DNA of 64,000 nt from Tolypocladium sp. Sup5 PDA-1. Taxonomy: Eukaryota; Ascomycota; Sordariomycetes; Hypocreales; Ophiocordycipitaceae. The notes beneath the pieces are model-generated. The model searched no databases and had not been told where the DNA came from. It saw nothing but the letters and a program-made list of their open reading frames with translations. Both the position numbers and the translations under genes were made by a program. Shown piece after piece: positions 11,029-22,545 of the stretch. The DNA lies in the NCBI GenBank assembly GCA_000750105.3, contig JPHH03000017.1:62001-126000 (forward strand), given 5' to 3'. The first letter of the stretch is position 1, and each line of letters starts with the position of its first letter.

Positions 11029-12809
11029 CTATTTCTGTGCCTTGGACTGCAGCTCCAGAATATACTCGCCGATCCGAAAGCCCTTTGAGCTCGACAGCTG
11101 GCTGAGAACGCGCCCGACCCACGACGACACCTCTGGGAGCGCACCCAGGTGCGTAAACGCCACCCGCAGCGGGAACAACAGGATGAGGGCCCCCTGGCTG
11201 TCCCGGCTGCCCTGCATCACATAATCCGCGGTCCGACATATCTCGAGCGCATTCGATACGCGCGTACCTCGGCCGGGGAGCAACAGCGGGTTCGAAAAGG
11301 GGCCTTGACGCTCCGAAACCACAGTCGCGGGGTGCGCCAACACGTCTGGCAGGCCCGCCTGGTCTGACAGCGTATAGAGAAGCAGTCGGATGCCGTTGAA
11401 GTAGACGATTTCGATGGCGCGGTCCATGTCCTCGAAGTCGAGGTAGCTGTCCCACAGCGGTATCCCCTGCTCGTCCAGGGACACCGAAGTCTCGACGTTT
11501 ATCGGCATCTCCCAGCAAGCTCTTGGATGGGCCACCTCCCACAGCCAGCGCACTTCTCCCAACCTGTGAATGGTGTCCAATATCCTGTCTTGCAACATTG
11601 CCTTGCCAAGATCCTCGTCGTCGCCTCGGGCCGTGCCGTCGAGGACGAAGTCGGCTTCCTCCATGAGGCCGGGGATGTCGCATAATACGTCGACCAACAA
11701 GGAGCCCAGCGTCTTTTCCGCTGCCTCCGTGGCCCATGGTATCGTCTTCCACTCGGGCTGGTCCAGAAAACAGCGTTTTCTCTGCACAATGTGACCAATG
11801 GTCTGTTCGTCATTAGCGGCTGTGTCGGGTCCTCCCCGTGGCAGGATGATACCCACGATGAATGACCTATATGTCTCAAGCATTGCGTTTGCTGACTCGC
11901 TTTGAAACGCATACGGACTTAGCATCTGCGTCTTGCCAAAGCCTTAGCCCTTCGCACAATTCTGACAGCCAGGGCAAACTCACAAGGGCCGAGGCACCAC
12001 GGCTGTGTTCTAGCCAATTCGATGAGCCAGAGGACGATACCACCTCGTACATGCCAAGGAACAGGGCACTCCACAGATTCAAGTAGGCCCGGGATCTCGC
12101 TGCACCCTGGTCCACGAGCTGCAAGTCGTCCCGCAGACTCCGCAAAGCTCGGCCGTACAGCAGAGCAGAGTGGTCCAACATGCCGTCGACCTTGTGGATG
12201 CGGCCAAAGAAGGCCTCGGCAAGCCCCAGGCCAGACAGGTACGCTACCGACTGGCCATTGCGGCTCATAAGTACGGCAGCCATGGTTGGTGCATCGGTGC
12301 CGCGCGGGAGTCGTTGGCCAAGGCCAATGGCCAGCTTCGTGATGAGATGAGAGATGACGATATCCTCTCTGAAACCATCCAGGTGCAGCATTGGGCTGAT
12401 TTGCTTGACACCACTGCTAGCTTTTGCTCGCACGGCGAGAAACCTCTCATCTATTGCCGCAGTACCACGCTCGTCGCGACCGTGTGGCAGTTTCTGGGGT
12501 TTGGCAGCCTTGGGCGCAGTCGTCGGCGCGGCAAAGCCTTTATTGACAAATATTGAGGGCTTGTCATATCCCAGACATATATAAAAGCCCCTTTCGCATC
12601 GATCACATTTCGGACGACGCTCATCTGAAATAGACCCATCAGCCAGCTATTCCCATGGAAATATCAGGCACGGAGATGAAGATCATACCGCACTTCACCT
12701 TTCTTTGTCGGCATGTCAGACAGCCTTTGCTGCGACGAGATCGGGCGTCTCCAGTTTTCCGTGGAAGCAGTACCACGCTGGCAAGCTCTGGATGCGCATT
12801 CGCTGGCAT
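11029..12809 (-). CDS. Zn(II)2Cys6 fungal transcription factor
   Basis: Exons 12809-12689, 12624-11984 and 11925-11029 on the minus strand, 552 aa. The first ATG follows an in-frame stop. The zinc cluster spans residues 30-57 with spacing C-x2-C-x6-C-x6-C-x2-C-x6-C (C30, C33, C40, C47, C50, C57) and is cut by intron 1 inside codon 41. The usual LGYDKPSIF-type end follows. The rest is a helical regulatory domain of the fungal-specific factor type, with conserved-looking segments such as WSALFLGMYEV and HSRGASAL. It is expected to be a nuclear DNA-binding regulator; its targets are unknown. Intron 2 could also end 6 nt upstream (acceptor before 11931), adding two residues. Confidence 0.86.
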
Positions 12810-13468
12810 TCTGGCGTCGGGATCTCAAGAGCCACGCTCAGGACGGGGAGGAGCGTGATGCGAGATGCGGCACGGCAGGCCAGGCGGGTTAGTCGGTGCG
12901 AGGTGCGTTTGATCCCCCGGGCCGCCGGCTGTGCAATGCCCCGTCTACCGCGGCTCGATACACTCCGTGCGAAGCTTCAAGGAGCTGGCCATGTCGACGT
13001 TGATAAGCCCGTGGTGGCGGATGAGGTCAATAGATCTCACCTCGCGCTGGGCTTCCCAAAGCGGCAAGGCAGCGCGAGGTGATGGGCTAGCGACCCAAGC
13101 GACCGGCCCGCGACCCGCTCTTTGCCTCCGGGTGGGGCGCCGCCGTTGCCGATTGCCGACGACATGGACGGTTGGGCAACCAAGCATCTCACATCAGCCC
13201 TGCGGTGGGGCCCGGACGCTGAATCCTCAACGGCTGCGCAGGCGCTTGTGATATTCCGGGATGGCGAGGCTATTTCCGCATCTGGAGAGGCTGCGCGAGG
13301 TGTGCTGTGATGCAGTGGCGGTCCGTGGATGTCAGAGTTGAATAAGACACGGAAAGCTCGCGAGGAGTCTCAAGTCGAATTCCATTTATCCAACCGAACT
13401 TTTACACTTGCAACTCTTCTACTTTGGAGTCATTCTTGCGTTAACCATTGGTCCAAGAAAGCCCCGAG
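12810..13468. other. Divergent promoter region
   Basis: Lies between the starts of the minus-strand Zn2Cys6 gene and the plus-strand gene at 13469. No coding signal or clear TATA box was found. Confidence 0.5.
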
Positions 13469-14816
13469 ATGAACGCGGCTTACACACCTTTCCATCCCCC
13501 TCAAAACATCGGCGCCATGGACAAGTCTTACGACACTGGGTCGCCTTACCAACCTCGCCCATACCAGCAAGTCTCGCGGATGCCTAGATGCAATTCTCCT
13601 CTCCATCCTAACAATATGGCCATGCATCCCGGTGGACAGCAGCAGGGGCATGGTTCCATGGCCCCAGTTCCCCAGCAGCCGTACGTCGAGCATGCACCTG
13701 ACTTCCACCACGCGAAACGCAATCCGTTCGTCCGGTATCAAGAGGACCCTGACTACAGCTCCCGGTATCAGCCACAGCAGCGAGATCCCCCACCTTCATA
13801 TCACGAGTCGACTGCGCCGCGGGACCAACACACCGTGTCTGCATCGCCAGCACCTGTCCCCCAGCCATCATCATCATCTTCATCCGCCCCCTTCCTCTCC
13901 AAGCTCATCGCCATCCCCGCCACCGAACCCTCCCTCGGCTCGCCCTTCCTCCGCGCCTACCCGCCCGCCCTCGCCGCCTTCGACATCCCCCGCGACGTCT
14001 TCCTCCCCTTCCTCGACCACGTCAACCGCGCGGCCGTCGCCTCGCCGCCCGTGCAGATGCTCGGCCTGGCGGGCAGCGTCGTGAGCATGGTGCCGCTGCA
14101 CACGGCGCAGGTGGTCGGCGGGGCCGTCAACGCCGCGGCCCGCATCGGCACCGTCACCGTGTCCAGGGGCCGCGTCGAGATGCTCCTGCGCGAGGCCAAC
14201 AGGGACGTATTCGGCCCCCGCGGGCTCAAGGTCGGCGTCGCCAAGCTCAGCGCCGTGGCGGCACTCGCGGGTATGACCATCGTCGGGCCGGACGGCAAGA
14301 TCGATAAGCGCTCGCCCGTGCTGGCGCCCTTTGACGACAGCGGCGACGACAACGACGCGGTTGCATTCGCTGTCCGTGCAGCAGCGTCGCCTGCGCGCCC
14401 TCGCGCCGTGGACCGCGCCCCTCGACGTCGAGGGCCTCCCCGCCGTGGCTCCACCGTCGAACCCGCTGAGCAAGATGCACGCCTCGGTGAGCGAGCGGCA
14501 GCGCGCCTCGGGCGAGAAGAAGATGCTCAAGGGGCGGCGCAAGGCGCACGCGGAGTGGACCAAGGAGCGGCAGAAGGCGCAGGCCGACTACGGCAAGCGC
14601 ATGCGCGAGCTGGACCGCGACGAGGACAAGGCGCGCCGCAAGGGCTCAGGCAGGGACTTGCGCAGGGTGGAGGAGAGGCGGGCCAGGGCGGAGCGGGAGC
14701 TGGCGCGGGAGACGGACAAGGCGGATAGGGAGAGGGGGAGGGAGGATGGGGAGGAGAAGCGGGTGAGGAAGATTTGCTTCTTGGTGGTTGCGAATGCGGA
14801 TGGGAGGGTGGGATAG
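13469..14816 (+). CDS. Conserved fungal protein with proline-rich head and charged basic tail
   Basis: The start is the ATG in CCCGAGATG; an upstream TTG in the same frame is not used. The N-terminus, about 140 aa, is rich in Pro, Gln and Tyr. A central conserved-looking block follows, including AYPPALAAFDIPRDVFLPF and a Gly/Val-rich segment near VQMLGLAGSVVSMVP. The C-terminal part runs in another frame and holds VQQRRLRALAPW, then a long Lys/Arg/Glu-rich helix. The two frames can be joined by a 70-bp GT-AG intron at 14271-14340, giving 425 aa. Alternatively the frames are separated by a one-base indel near 14330-14380, because the supposed intron also translates into plausible protein. The architecture is shared with uncharacterised ascomycete proteins; no function is known. 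Confidence 0.68.
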
Positions 14817-15004
14817 GGGTTACTTGTTGTCATGGTGAGCGTGTGTTGAGTTATAGATGGGCCGGCAAAAGCATAGATGAAGGGATTCAGTATTAGACTA
14901 TCAAACGAGTGGACAACCTCCCTTGAGAGTTCCCAAACCCACGAAATTACATCAGGGGCTGTGGCTCTCCTTCTGATTCCCACAGCTGCAAACACAACTC
15001 GGCA

Positions 15005-17005
15005 TCATCGCCGTCGCAGCACACAAACCGGCGCCCCGGCATTCCGCACCCTCTCCAGCGTATCATCCCCCTCCTCCCACCCCTTCACCAGCGTCACCAG
15101 CCCCCGCCGCGCCATCCCCGCATCGCGGTTGCGATACACGCTGTCAATCTTGCGCACGTCCCTGTCGCTGACGAGCCAGCGCTTCTCCTCGTGCAGAAAC
15201 GCCGTGTAGCCCATGTCGCCGCCGAAGCGCGCCCGCACGTTGGCCTCGAGGTGTGCGCGGACGGCCTTGTCGGACTCGATCTGCGGGACGGGGGGCGCGT
15301 CGGGGTCCGGGAAGGGGAGGTCCGGGCGGGAGGGGGTAACGGCGGGGAGGGGGGAGGAGGGGGGGAGGATGGAGGCGGAGGAGTAGTATAGGAGGGATGG
15401 GCTCGCGATGACGGCGGTGGCGAGGTCGAGGATGCCGCGGTGCGAGATGGAGCAATGCCCCAGGTTAAAGTACTCGAGCTTGGAGCCCCTGAGCATCTCC
15501 TTGATGGCCGGCGCCGCCCCGTCGTCGATGTAGTTGTACGCCTGGCCCAGATCCTCAGTCGCGTACGCCTGCCCCAGGTCCAACGCCCTCATGCCGGCGT
15601 GGCCCTTCACGGCCGCGCACAGCGCCACGGCACCTTGGGTGCTGACGCCGGCCGATTGTAAACTCAGTCGGGTCAGGTGCGGTGCGGCGGGCAGTGCGGA
15701 CGCGAGTGTGCTGGCACCGGCGTCGCCGAGCGGGTTGCACGAGAGGTAGACGGACGACACGGAGCAGTGCGGCGCCGCGAGGAACGAGGCGATGGCGGCG
15801 GCGCCTGCGGACGAGACGCCGTTGCCGTTTAGGTACACGTTCCGGAGAGGGAGTTTGCGTCCCTCCGGGGGGGAGTATTCCGCCAGACGGGTAAACAGGT
15901 CCGTGACGCCGCGGTCACCGAGCTCGGTCTGGTCCAGGTCCAGGGTCCGCAGGTTCTCGGCCTGCGTGACCAGGCGAAAGACGTCCTCCGCGGCGCCTGG
16001 CCCGAGCGGGTTGCGCTTCAGCCAGACATTGGTGATGGCCGGGGAGTTCACCATGGCGTCGGCGAGCAGCTTGAAGCTCGCCCCGTCGATGCAGTTGCCC
16101 GCCAGGTACCACGTCTCCATGCGCTCAGGCAACTCGTCAATGAACGCTGCAATCGCCTTGGCGCCACAGGGGCCGATGATGTTATTCCCGAGGAGGAAGT
16201 GCCGCACAAACGTGTTGTCCCGGAGGCTATCCATGAGGCGCCAGATGTGATCCGGCCCGACGGCCATTTTGCAGAGATCCATGCGGCCGTCCTCGTACAC
16301 GACGCCCTTCTTGAACTCGGCGCCCTGCACGCCGTAGTACGGCTCGCCCCTGCCGCCCTCGAGCGCCATGCCGTCCTCGCCGCCGGTCAACTCGTGCGTG
16401 CCCCGGTTCCGCAGGTGCGCGAGGAAGGGCGCGAGGTGCGCCTCCTGGGCGACCTTGACGGGCATGGGTACGGCACGGACGCCGGCGAGCGAGACGGGCG
16501 TCTTGACGGGGTCCCAGGGGCCCTGGGCCGTGATCCGCGTGGACCACACGGGCGCCTGTCCGCCGCCCCCGACGGCCCGGCCGTTGCGCTTCGTCGCGAG
16601 CAAGAGGTCGTACCTGCGCTGCAGGGCGGCCCAGCCGCGCACGCGCACGCGGTCGGCGTCGTAGCGGATGATGGCCGTCAGCGAGCCCTCGTGCACGGGG
16701 TACAGCAGCGGCGCGATGAGCACGGCGAGCGCGGCGCGGGCGGACCGCCGGCGGGGGAGGTCGTGCAGCTGGTCGGGCACGCGGTGCTGGTCCAGCGGCA
16801 GGGCGAGGATCTCGTCGGCGGTGTAGGCCGTGGACGGGCTGAAGTCGGGGAGGCGGAGGTCCAGGTCGTGGAGGGCCTGGCGGGTGAGGCGGGCGAGGTG
16901 GAGGGCCTCGTCCGAGGTGAAGCCAGGCGAGGAGGTGTCATCTGGTGATGGCTCCTGGGCTGCTATGGGGATGTCGTCTAGTTGGACTTGCGTTGCGGTG
17001 GCCAT
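15005..17005 (-). CDS. Leucine-rich repeat protein (ribonuclease-inhibitor type)
   Basis: Single exon, 666 aa, minus strand. Residues 1 to about 240 are an N-terminal region of unknown fold. Then come about seven to eight LRR units of the RI/RanGAP type, for example LLGNNIIGPCGAKAIA, WYLAGNCIDGASFKLLA, VWLKRNPLGPGAAEDV, LDLDQTELGDRGVTDL and VYLNGNGVSSAGAAAI. The tail after about 550 is proline-rich, then basic. RI-type LRRs form a curved binding surface, so a protein-binding role is likely. The lack of a NACHT or NB-ARC domain argues against an NLR, and the overall plan differs from canonical RanGAP (Rna1). There is no signal peptide or membrane segment, so the protein is probably cytosolic or nuclear. 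Confidence 0.85.
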   Translation of the reverse strand: MATATQVQLDDIPIAAQEPSPDDTSSPGFTSDEALHLARLTRQALHDLDLRLPDFSPSTAYTADEILALPLDQHRVPDQLHDLPRRRSARAALAVLIAPLLYPVHEGSLTAIIRYDADRVRVRGWAALQRRYDLLLATKRNGRAVGGGGQAPVWSTRITAQGPWDPVKTPVSLAGVRAVPMPVKVAQEAHLAPFLAHLRNRGTHELTGGEDGMALEGGRGEPYYGVQGAEFKKGVVYEDGRMDLCKMAVGPDHIWRLMDSLRDNTFVRHFLLGNNIIGPCGAKAIAAFIDELPERMETWYLAGNCIDGASFKLLADAMVNSPAITNVWLKRNPLGPGAAEDVFRLVTQAENLRTLDLDQTELGDRGVTDLFTRLAEYSPPEGRKLPLRNVYLNGNGVSSAGAAAIASFLAAPHCSVSSVYLSCNPLGDAGASTLASALPAAPHLTRLSLQSAGVSTQGAVALCAAVKGHAGMRALDLGQAYATEDLGQAYNYIDDGAAPAIKEMLRGSKLEYFNLGHCSISHRGILDLATAVIASPSLLYYSSASILPPSSPLPAVTPSRPDLPFPDPDAPPVPQIESDKAVRAHLEANVRARFGGDMGYTAFLHEEKRWLVSDRDVRKIDSVYRNRDAGMARRGLVTLVKGWEEGDDTLERVRNAGAPVCVLRRR

Positions 17006-17097
17006 GATGAATGCTGTCCGTGTTCAAGGAAGCCGGAAGACAGCCTTGTGTATTGTTGATATCGAATCTGCTCTTCAGTCAACGCGCCATGCTCGTC

Positions 17098-17107
17098 TTT
17101 ATATAGC
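17098..17107 (-). promoter_or_regulatory. TATA box of the LRR gene
   Basis: GCTATATAAA on the minus strand, about 93 bp before the ATG at 17005. Confidence 0.55.
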
Positions 17108-18056
17108 GACCTACCTTGAGCATGCTCTCTCCGTCCATGAGCCTTATAACCCAGTCACGGAGCTGACACAAACCACCCCTGTTCCCCGATCGACGCCAGA
17201 TCTGCAGCCGCATGCAAGATGGACAAGCTGTAAGGCGCAGGGCGTAGGGGCGCCTTGCGGGAGCCAAGGCGCATTAGGTCCAACTCAGGGCCCTGCGCTG
17301 GCGTGACTCAAAGCCCGACGACGTCGTTCCATGGCCTTCGTTGCTGTCCGTCGTCGGACGCGCTTTGTGCAAGTTGCATGTTTTGGCTGGACCAGGTTTC
17401 GAGGCGCTGCGCGGCGAGAGCTTCAGACCGCCTGACTCATCGCAGAGGCTCTGCAGCATCAGCGGAATCGGGTACCTGGCAGTCACTGCTCAACAACGAC
17501 CGTGGTAAATTCAAGCCTCACATCGACATTCGTCTCTTCGGGGTTACAGCAAAGCGATGAATTCCAGCCTGGCGCTTCCAGAGTCCCTAACTTACCACAT
17601 CCGAAGTCGAATTGACTCTACGAGAACACCGAGTCACGATCCGACCAGCACACATCGCCGTCATCATCATCGCATGGCCACATGGCAACAAAGAAAACAC
17701 TCTGCATTGCTCACTCGTCCCCTCAATCTTGGCAACCAGTATCTAGTACACAGCGGCAGGGCCACTATTAAGCTGCCGCCATCCAGCTGGCCCTCCCTCA
17801 CCAGCCCTTCTCTAAATCGACCTTGATGCATCATCCCTTCCCGAATCCCCTGCAAGAAATAACCGAGCTTCCTCTCGGCACCCAAGCGAGCAATCGGTAG
17901 GAACTCCTAGTTAGCAAACTTCCTTCCGAGCCTCGTGCCGCGATATTGCCAAAGTGCACAGCGGGTTCATCGTCAGGCAGCTCCCCCAGTGATGTTGTAG
18001 GTTGTGACGTCGTATGTTGTTGTTGTTGTTGTAGCAGTAGTAATGACACAAGAAAT
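17108..18056. other. Intergenic region
   Basis: Upstream part of the LRR promoter and the 3' flank of RPN3. No convincing gene. A short TTG trinucleotide run lies near 18016-18033. Confidence 0.5.
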
Positions 18057-19981
18057 TTACATGCCCTCAAAGTCGCCGCCGAGGTCGTCCTCGTCCAGGT
18101 CGCCTTCCTGGATCTCCTTGGCCATCTCCCGCTCACGTTCCCGCGCCTCCTGAGCGTTTTTGAGCTCAAGCCGATGCTGGTTCATGGGGAAGCGCATGGC
18201 CTGTGCAGAATGCGTGTTAGTCTTGCTACTTACTACTTGCTATGGGGGTGAGACTTGGGTATAGGGGTAATGGTGTACCTTGACGCTCTCGTCGTGCAGT
18301 GCAAGACACGCTCGGATTCGGTCGTGGAACGCCTCGCCGGGTTCCCTCGTGGCGTAGACATCGCCCACCTCCTTGCTCTTCATGAAGCCTCGCTCTCGAT
18401 CCAGCGTAGCCTCGATGACGCCGTCTCGGATGGCCTTGGCCACAATGTACTCGGCCGACTCCTCGCTGCCGAGGTGCAGGCGGATGCAGATGTCGCGCAG
18501 GGAGATTCGAGAGTACGACAGAGACATCATGCGGATGCCCGTCTTGATGACGTTCTGTCGCAGGCGCAGGATGAGGCTGTACGTGCCGTCGCGTCGGAAG
18601 CTGTCGGCGTGGTCGGCGATCGCGATCTCAAAGTCCTCGAGGTTGCCCACCCGGACAGCCTGCACCAGCAAAAAGTACGGGTGCAGGGCATCCTCCAGCG
18701 ACGGCAGGCGGAAGGTGGCGCGGTCAGGAATGTCTCCCATCAGCAGCTCAACAACCATCAGGAGCTTGGTCGCAGTCTGCGAGAAGCCCGCGGCACAGTT
18801 GCTCGATGGCGCCTTGCGGGTGGCTGCCGTGAGATGCTCGTGTGCCTCGGTGTATCGCAGCTGGATCGCCCTGATTCTGCCGAGGTAGTACAGGAATCGC
18901 GCCACCTGGTTGTTGACTGCATTCTCAGGAAACTGGGTATGCGATACCAGCAGGTCGGCCTGGCTGATGTGCGATGTCAGGAGGTAGTTTCGCAGGAGAA
19001 GAACGATGACGGAAGCCTGGGTGTCAATGTCCTTTCGCAGGACAGCGGTTCGGAGAGCGGCGAGCAGTGTCGGTCGAATGGCAACAATGGGCGACTCGGG
19101 CGACGGCGGCAGAGGCGCAATGTGCTCGCAGAAGAGCGAGTAGTAGTAGTAGGCCTTGGCGGAGAGGGAATCTAGGGTACGGCGGTTGAGTGCTTGGATA
19201 CGCTCACACAGGTACTGGGAGAACTCGGCCCCCTTCTGGTAGTTCTTGTTGTCAAACAGGTAGACCTGGACCAGGATGCCGAGAAAGATGTCTGTCTCGG
19301 GGATGATATCCCTGCTCTCCTTCTTGGCGCCGTTCTTGGCAGCCTTGTTGTCGCTGTCGACCTCCATCTCGGGTCCAGCCTGGCGGCCAAGAGGCATGCT
19401 CTCGCGGCCGATGGCGACCAGGAGTTGCTTGGCAATGTTGCCGGACGTGACGGTCGCCGGGAAGGTGTCGACAACGACCTGGCCGATGATGTCGGGTGTC
19501 AGGCGCTTGCGGATGAGGGAGATTGATCGCAGGGCTCGCAGCGAAAATCTAGCGTCGAACAGGGCAACGGCACGGTCTAGTAACGCAAAGTTGCTCTTGA
19601 TGTCTGCGATAACGGAAAGCAAGGCGTGTCAGTCCCGGAGACGATTCATTCGGCCTTGTCGGCGAAGCCGCGAGGTGGGCTCCGGCGTGGACGCTCGCGT
19701 GTTTGCTTACCTGCCACAGTCTGCACCACGGGGTCGACCTTGACCTCGCCGCCGTCGGCCTGATCCTCGTCGCCCATCGACACATCACCATCGGCATCTT
19801 GCGGCTGCTTGGGCTGCTTCGAGGCCTTTGACGGGGGCACAACCACGGTCATCTCCTCGTCGCCGTCCTTAGCGGTCTGCTTGCCCTTGCCCTTGACGTC
19901 CTTCATCTCGACATCCTTGTTGCTCCGGACGTCGTTTTCGAGGGGCTCTTTGCCGTTGCTTTCGGGTGTCTTGCCGGGCAT
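18057..19981 (-). CDS. rpn3: 26S proteasome regulatory subunit RPN3 (PSMD3)
   Basis: Exons 19981-19711, 19603-18279 and 18200-18057 on the minus strand, 579 aa. The N-terminal 90 aa are acidic/lysine-rich and poorly conserved. Then follows the helical repeat region starting DIKSNFALLDRAV, with DTFPATV and RESMPLGRQ, and a PCI domain toward the C-terminus including SLSYSRISLRDICIRLHLG. The short last exon restores the conserved end, with FPMNQHRLE, a charged helix and an acidic tail ending GDFEGM. Rpn3 is a structural subunit of the 19S lid, in nucleus and cytosol. Both introns are GT-AG and phase-consistent, and without exon 3 the protein would end in unrelated sequence. Confidence 0.94.
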
Positions 19982-21282
19982 AGCGTCCGGTTCAGGTCAG
20001 CGTGGACGAAGGAAAAGGATGACTGCGGGAGGCTTCGTGATGGTTGCGGCGTTGGGAAGGTGGTGGTGGTGATGACACGGAGGGATTCCGTAGCGACCGA
20101 TTCCGATCGCGCCAGCGGCTCGTCTGCGTGCCTCGCTCCAGGGGGTGCACAGCAAGGAGATTGAGGGCAAAAACGAGGGATCACTGCTGTGGTCGCCCGG
20201 GGGAGTGCGGCAGGAGGAGGTGAGGAGGGCGCTGTCGTTCCGGTTCGCTGTTTGGGCTGGTCGTTGGGGGTCGGTCCTTTGAGGGAAGAAGGTTCGAGCT
20301 CGAGGTTGAGGAACACAGCACCTTGGGGTCACGGAGCACGGGCCAGCTCGACCAGAGGCGAGGCGTGGAGGTACCTAGCGCGAGGCGGCAGCGCGCACGC
20401 GACGCAAGGTACCCAGTACGTACCACGCGTTGACGGCAGAGAGGCGAAACAGTGGTGGTGAGGTAAGCTGGAAAAGTGGGTCTGTCGCAGTGACGTTGTC
20501 AACCCTGTTGCCTGCCTCACTGATAAATATTAGTATTACACGGTCAACCGAAACGAGCGTCCGCTTTTTTGTTTCATTAAAAGAATACTATAACGGCTTT
20601 TTTTGGACGAAGTGTGGCTGTACGCAGTGCGAATATGATCTTCGCACACAAGCACAATAACCGGGATCTGGGGGCCTGGAGATCTCACGTGCCATTTCGG
20701 ATTCTGACAACGATGTCACCCTGGCCCTGGCCCAAAGGCACCATCATAAGTTCCTGGACTGCCCCCATTGATTTTCAGCTGCTGCTCTCACTGGCTTCAA
20801 ACTCCTTCCTCACCAAGCTCACAGTTTGCGCTTTATGCATTATGGCCTAAGGCTTTTCAACACGTGATTTAAGGCCATGCGACCGAGGGATTGGCAAAAA
20901 ATGTCCGCTCTGGCGTAGGGCGTAGTCGCTGGGGCCGATCTTCGTGGGAAAAGGCCTCAGTGACCTGTCTGTGCTGCCAGGCGTAACAGCAGAAGCGTCC
21001 GGTAACTCGCGCGACAGTGGGCACGAGTTTCTCTGAGCTGGCTTGGATGGATGCTTGATTTGCTGGAGTGAATATTCACGTGGGCAAAACAGGGAATGGC
21101 TCTAATGTGATGAGACACTCTTTTCATAGCAATTACGTTAAGAAGCTGATATGGATGAGATGAAGCCGTCTTAGACATTATCGTGGGAAATAGATGCAAT
21201 TTCTGTCATATGCAATTCTGTCTCCCAGCACCTGAAGGGCTGCTTTTCAGACGCCATAGGACTAAGTACAGTCTCAGCGGAT
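19982..21282. other. Intergenic region, no gene recognised
   Basis: Promoter of RPN3 at the left; the right end is the 3' flank of the aldo-keto reductase gene. The part after about 20500 is richer in A+T. No gene-like frames. Confidence 0.5.
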
Positions 21283-22276
21283 TTACTTGTCACCTCCAGA
21301 ACTGGCATAGTGTTTCCAGTAGGCACTAAAATTCTTCTGCTTCCCAAGCTCTGCAATGTCGGAAACCTCTTTCGGAGACAGCTTGAACCTGGGAATTTCC
21401 GTCATGTACCTCTGAATGCGCTCCTTCTTGGAGCTGGTGCTTACAGGCACCAGTCCCTGGTCGATGCACCACCTCAAGCCGATTTCCGACGTGGTAACTC
21501 CGTATTTCTCTGCCAGCTCTTGGAATATCCCGTCAATGGGGCCGGGCTTACCGGCGGTGAGGGGGGAAAGAGGGCTGTAGCAAGCCACAGCAATGTTCTG
21601 CTCTTTCAGCCAAGAGATGAGGCTAGGACGCTGAAAATATGGGTGAAACTCAATCTGATTAATGGCTGGCGGTACTTTGGCGGTCGTTAGAATAGCCTCA
21701 ATCTTCTGCCGCTCCATGTTGGAAATGCCAATGGACTTGGTGAGGCCCCGCTCCTTGAGAAACTCCATCTCTGCCCACTTGCGCTGCAAGTCTTGGTCGT
21801 TCTTGGCAAAGAAGGCATTGTGGACTAGATATAGATCAACATAGTCGACGCCAAGATTCTTGAGCGTCTTCTGCAATGCTTGCTCGGTGGTCACGCCCTC
21901 AAGACTGCTGTTCTTGGCGGTGATGAAGAGTTGCTCGCGGGGGACCTTGGAGGCCCTGATTGCTTGTCCGATTTCATCTTCGTTCTCATATTCTGAAGAT
22001 GTTTGTAAGTATTGATGACGGATAACTTTTAAGACTTGACGTCAACCGACCCTCTGCAGTGTCAAAATGGCGGAAACCAAGCTCAATGGCTGTCTTGACG
22101 AGGTCAACGGTGTTGTACTTGGGGTTGCCATATGTCTTGTGATGGCCGGTGCCCAGTCCGTACGCAAGCTGCTCTGGGTTAGTGTTGAGTAAGCTGTATG
22201 AGTTGCCCCACCAGAAAAAACATACAACTGGGATATGGTTGCCGTCGTTCAATCGCACGCTGGGAATTGAGCTCAT
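21283..22276 (-). CDS. Aldo-keto reductase
   Basis: Exons 22276-22226, 22168-22051 and 21992-21283 on the minus strand, 292 aa, close to the usual 290-320 aa of the family. It is a TIM-barrel NAD(P)H-dependent carbonyl reductase. The catalytic tetrad is complete: D53 (HFDTAE), Y58 (AEEYENE), K83 (FITAKN) and H114 (LYLVHNAF). Other family blocks are SIGISN, NQIEFHPYFQ and the cofactor-binding VPVSTSSKKERI. The substrate cannot be told. It is probably cytosolic. Intron 1 is 57 bp and has no stop, so an unspliced form would keep frame with 19 extra residues; splicing is favoured because it restores IPVLAYGLGTG. The gene is the left neighbour of an inverted-repeat element. Confidence 0.92.
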
Positions 22277-22473
22277 CTTTGATGGGTGTATGGTTAACCA
22301 AGTGAATAGAATATAAGCGTTGGTGAAGATGGAGTTCATTCAAAAGAACATGTCACTGTAATAGCCTCCCGAAATTCCACAGGGTTGTCATTGCTTTATA
22401 GGCTCTACGGTTGTTCCCCCTACACACTGGAATGCTGCGTCGCCGTCTCGGACTTGGCGCGCTTTGCGGAAAG

Positions 22474-22500
22474 CCCCGCAGGCGGAGGAGGCTCGCTCCG
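22474..22500 (+). repeat. Left copy of a direct repeat flanking the inverted-repeat element
   Basis: Contains CCCGCAGGCGGAGG and then CGCTCC; a similar copy lies at 23425-23447, on the other side of the element and in the same orientation. Confidence 0.5.
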
Positions 22501-22525
22501 CTAGATGCATAATGGGGACCCAACA

Positions 22526-22545
22526 GAGCCACGGGTACCCGTGGC
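22526..22545. repeat. Perfect 20-bp palindrome in the left arm
   Basis: AGCCACGGGTACCCGTGGCT reads the same on both strands. In the right arm its centre is interrupted by about 13 bp. It may form a hairpin or bind a dimeric protein. Confidence 0.8.

Noticed and set aside
10323..11105. Plus-strand Glu/Gln-rich frame
   Set aside because: Shadow of the Pro/Ala-rich N-terminal coding region of the MYST gene on the other strand.
12587..12597. TATA-like ATATATAAAAG
   Set aside because: Lies inside exon 2 of the Zn2Cys6 gene, coding the end of the zinc cluster, so it is not a promoter.
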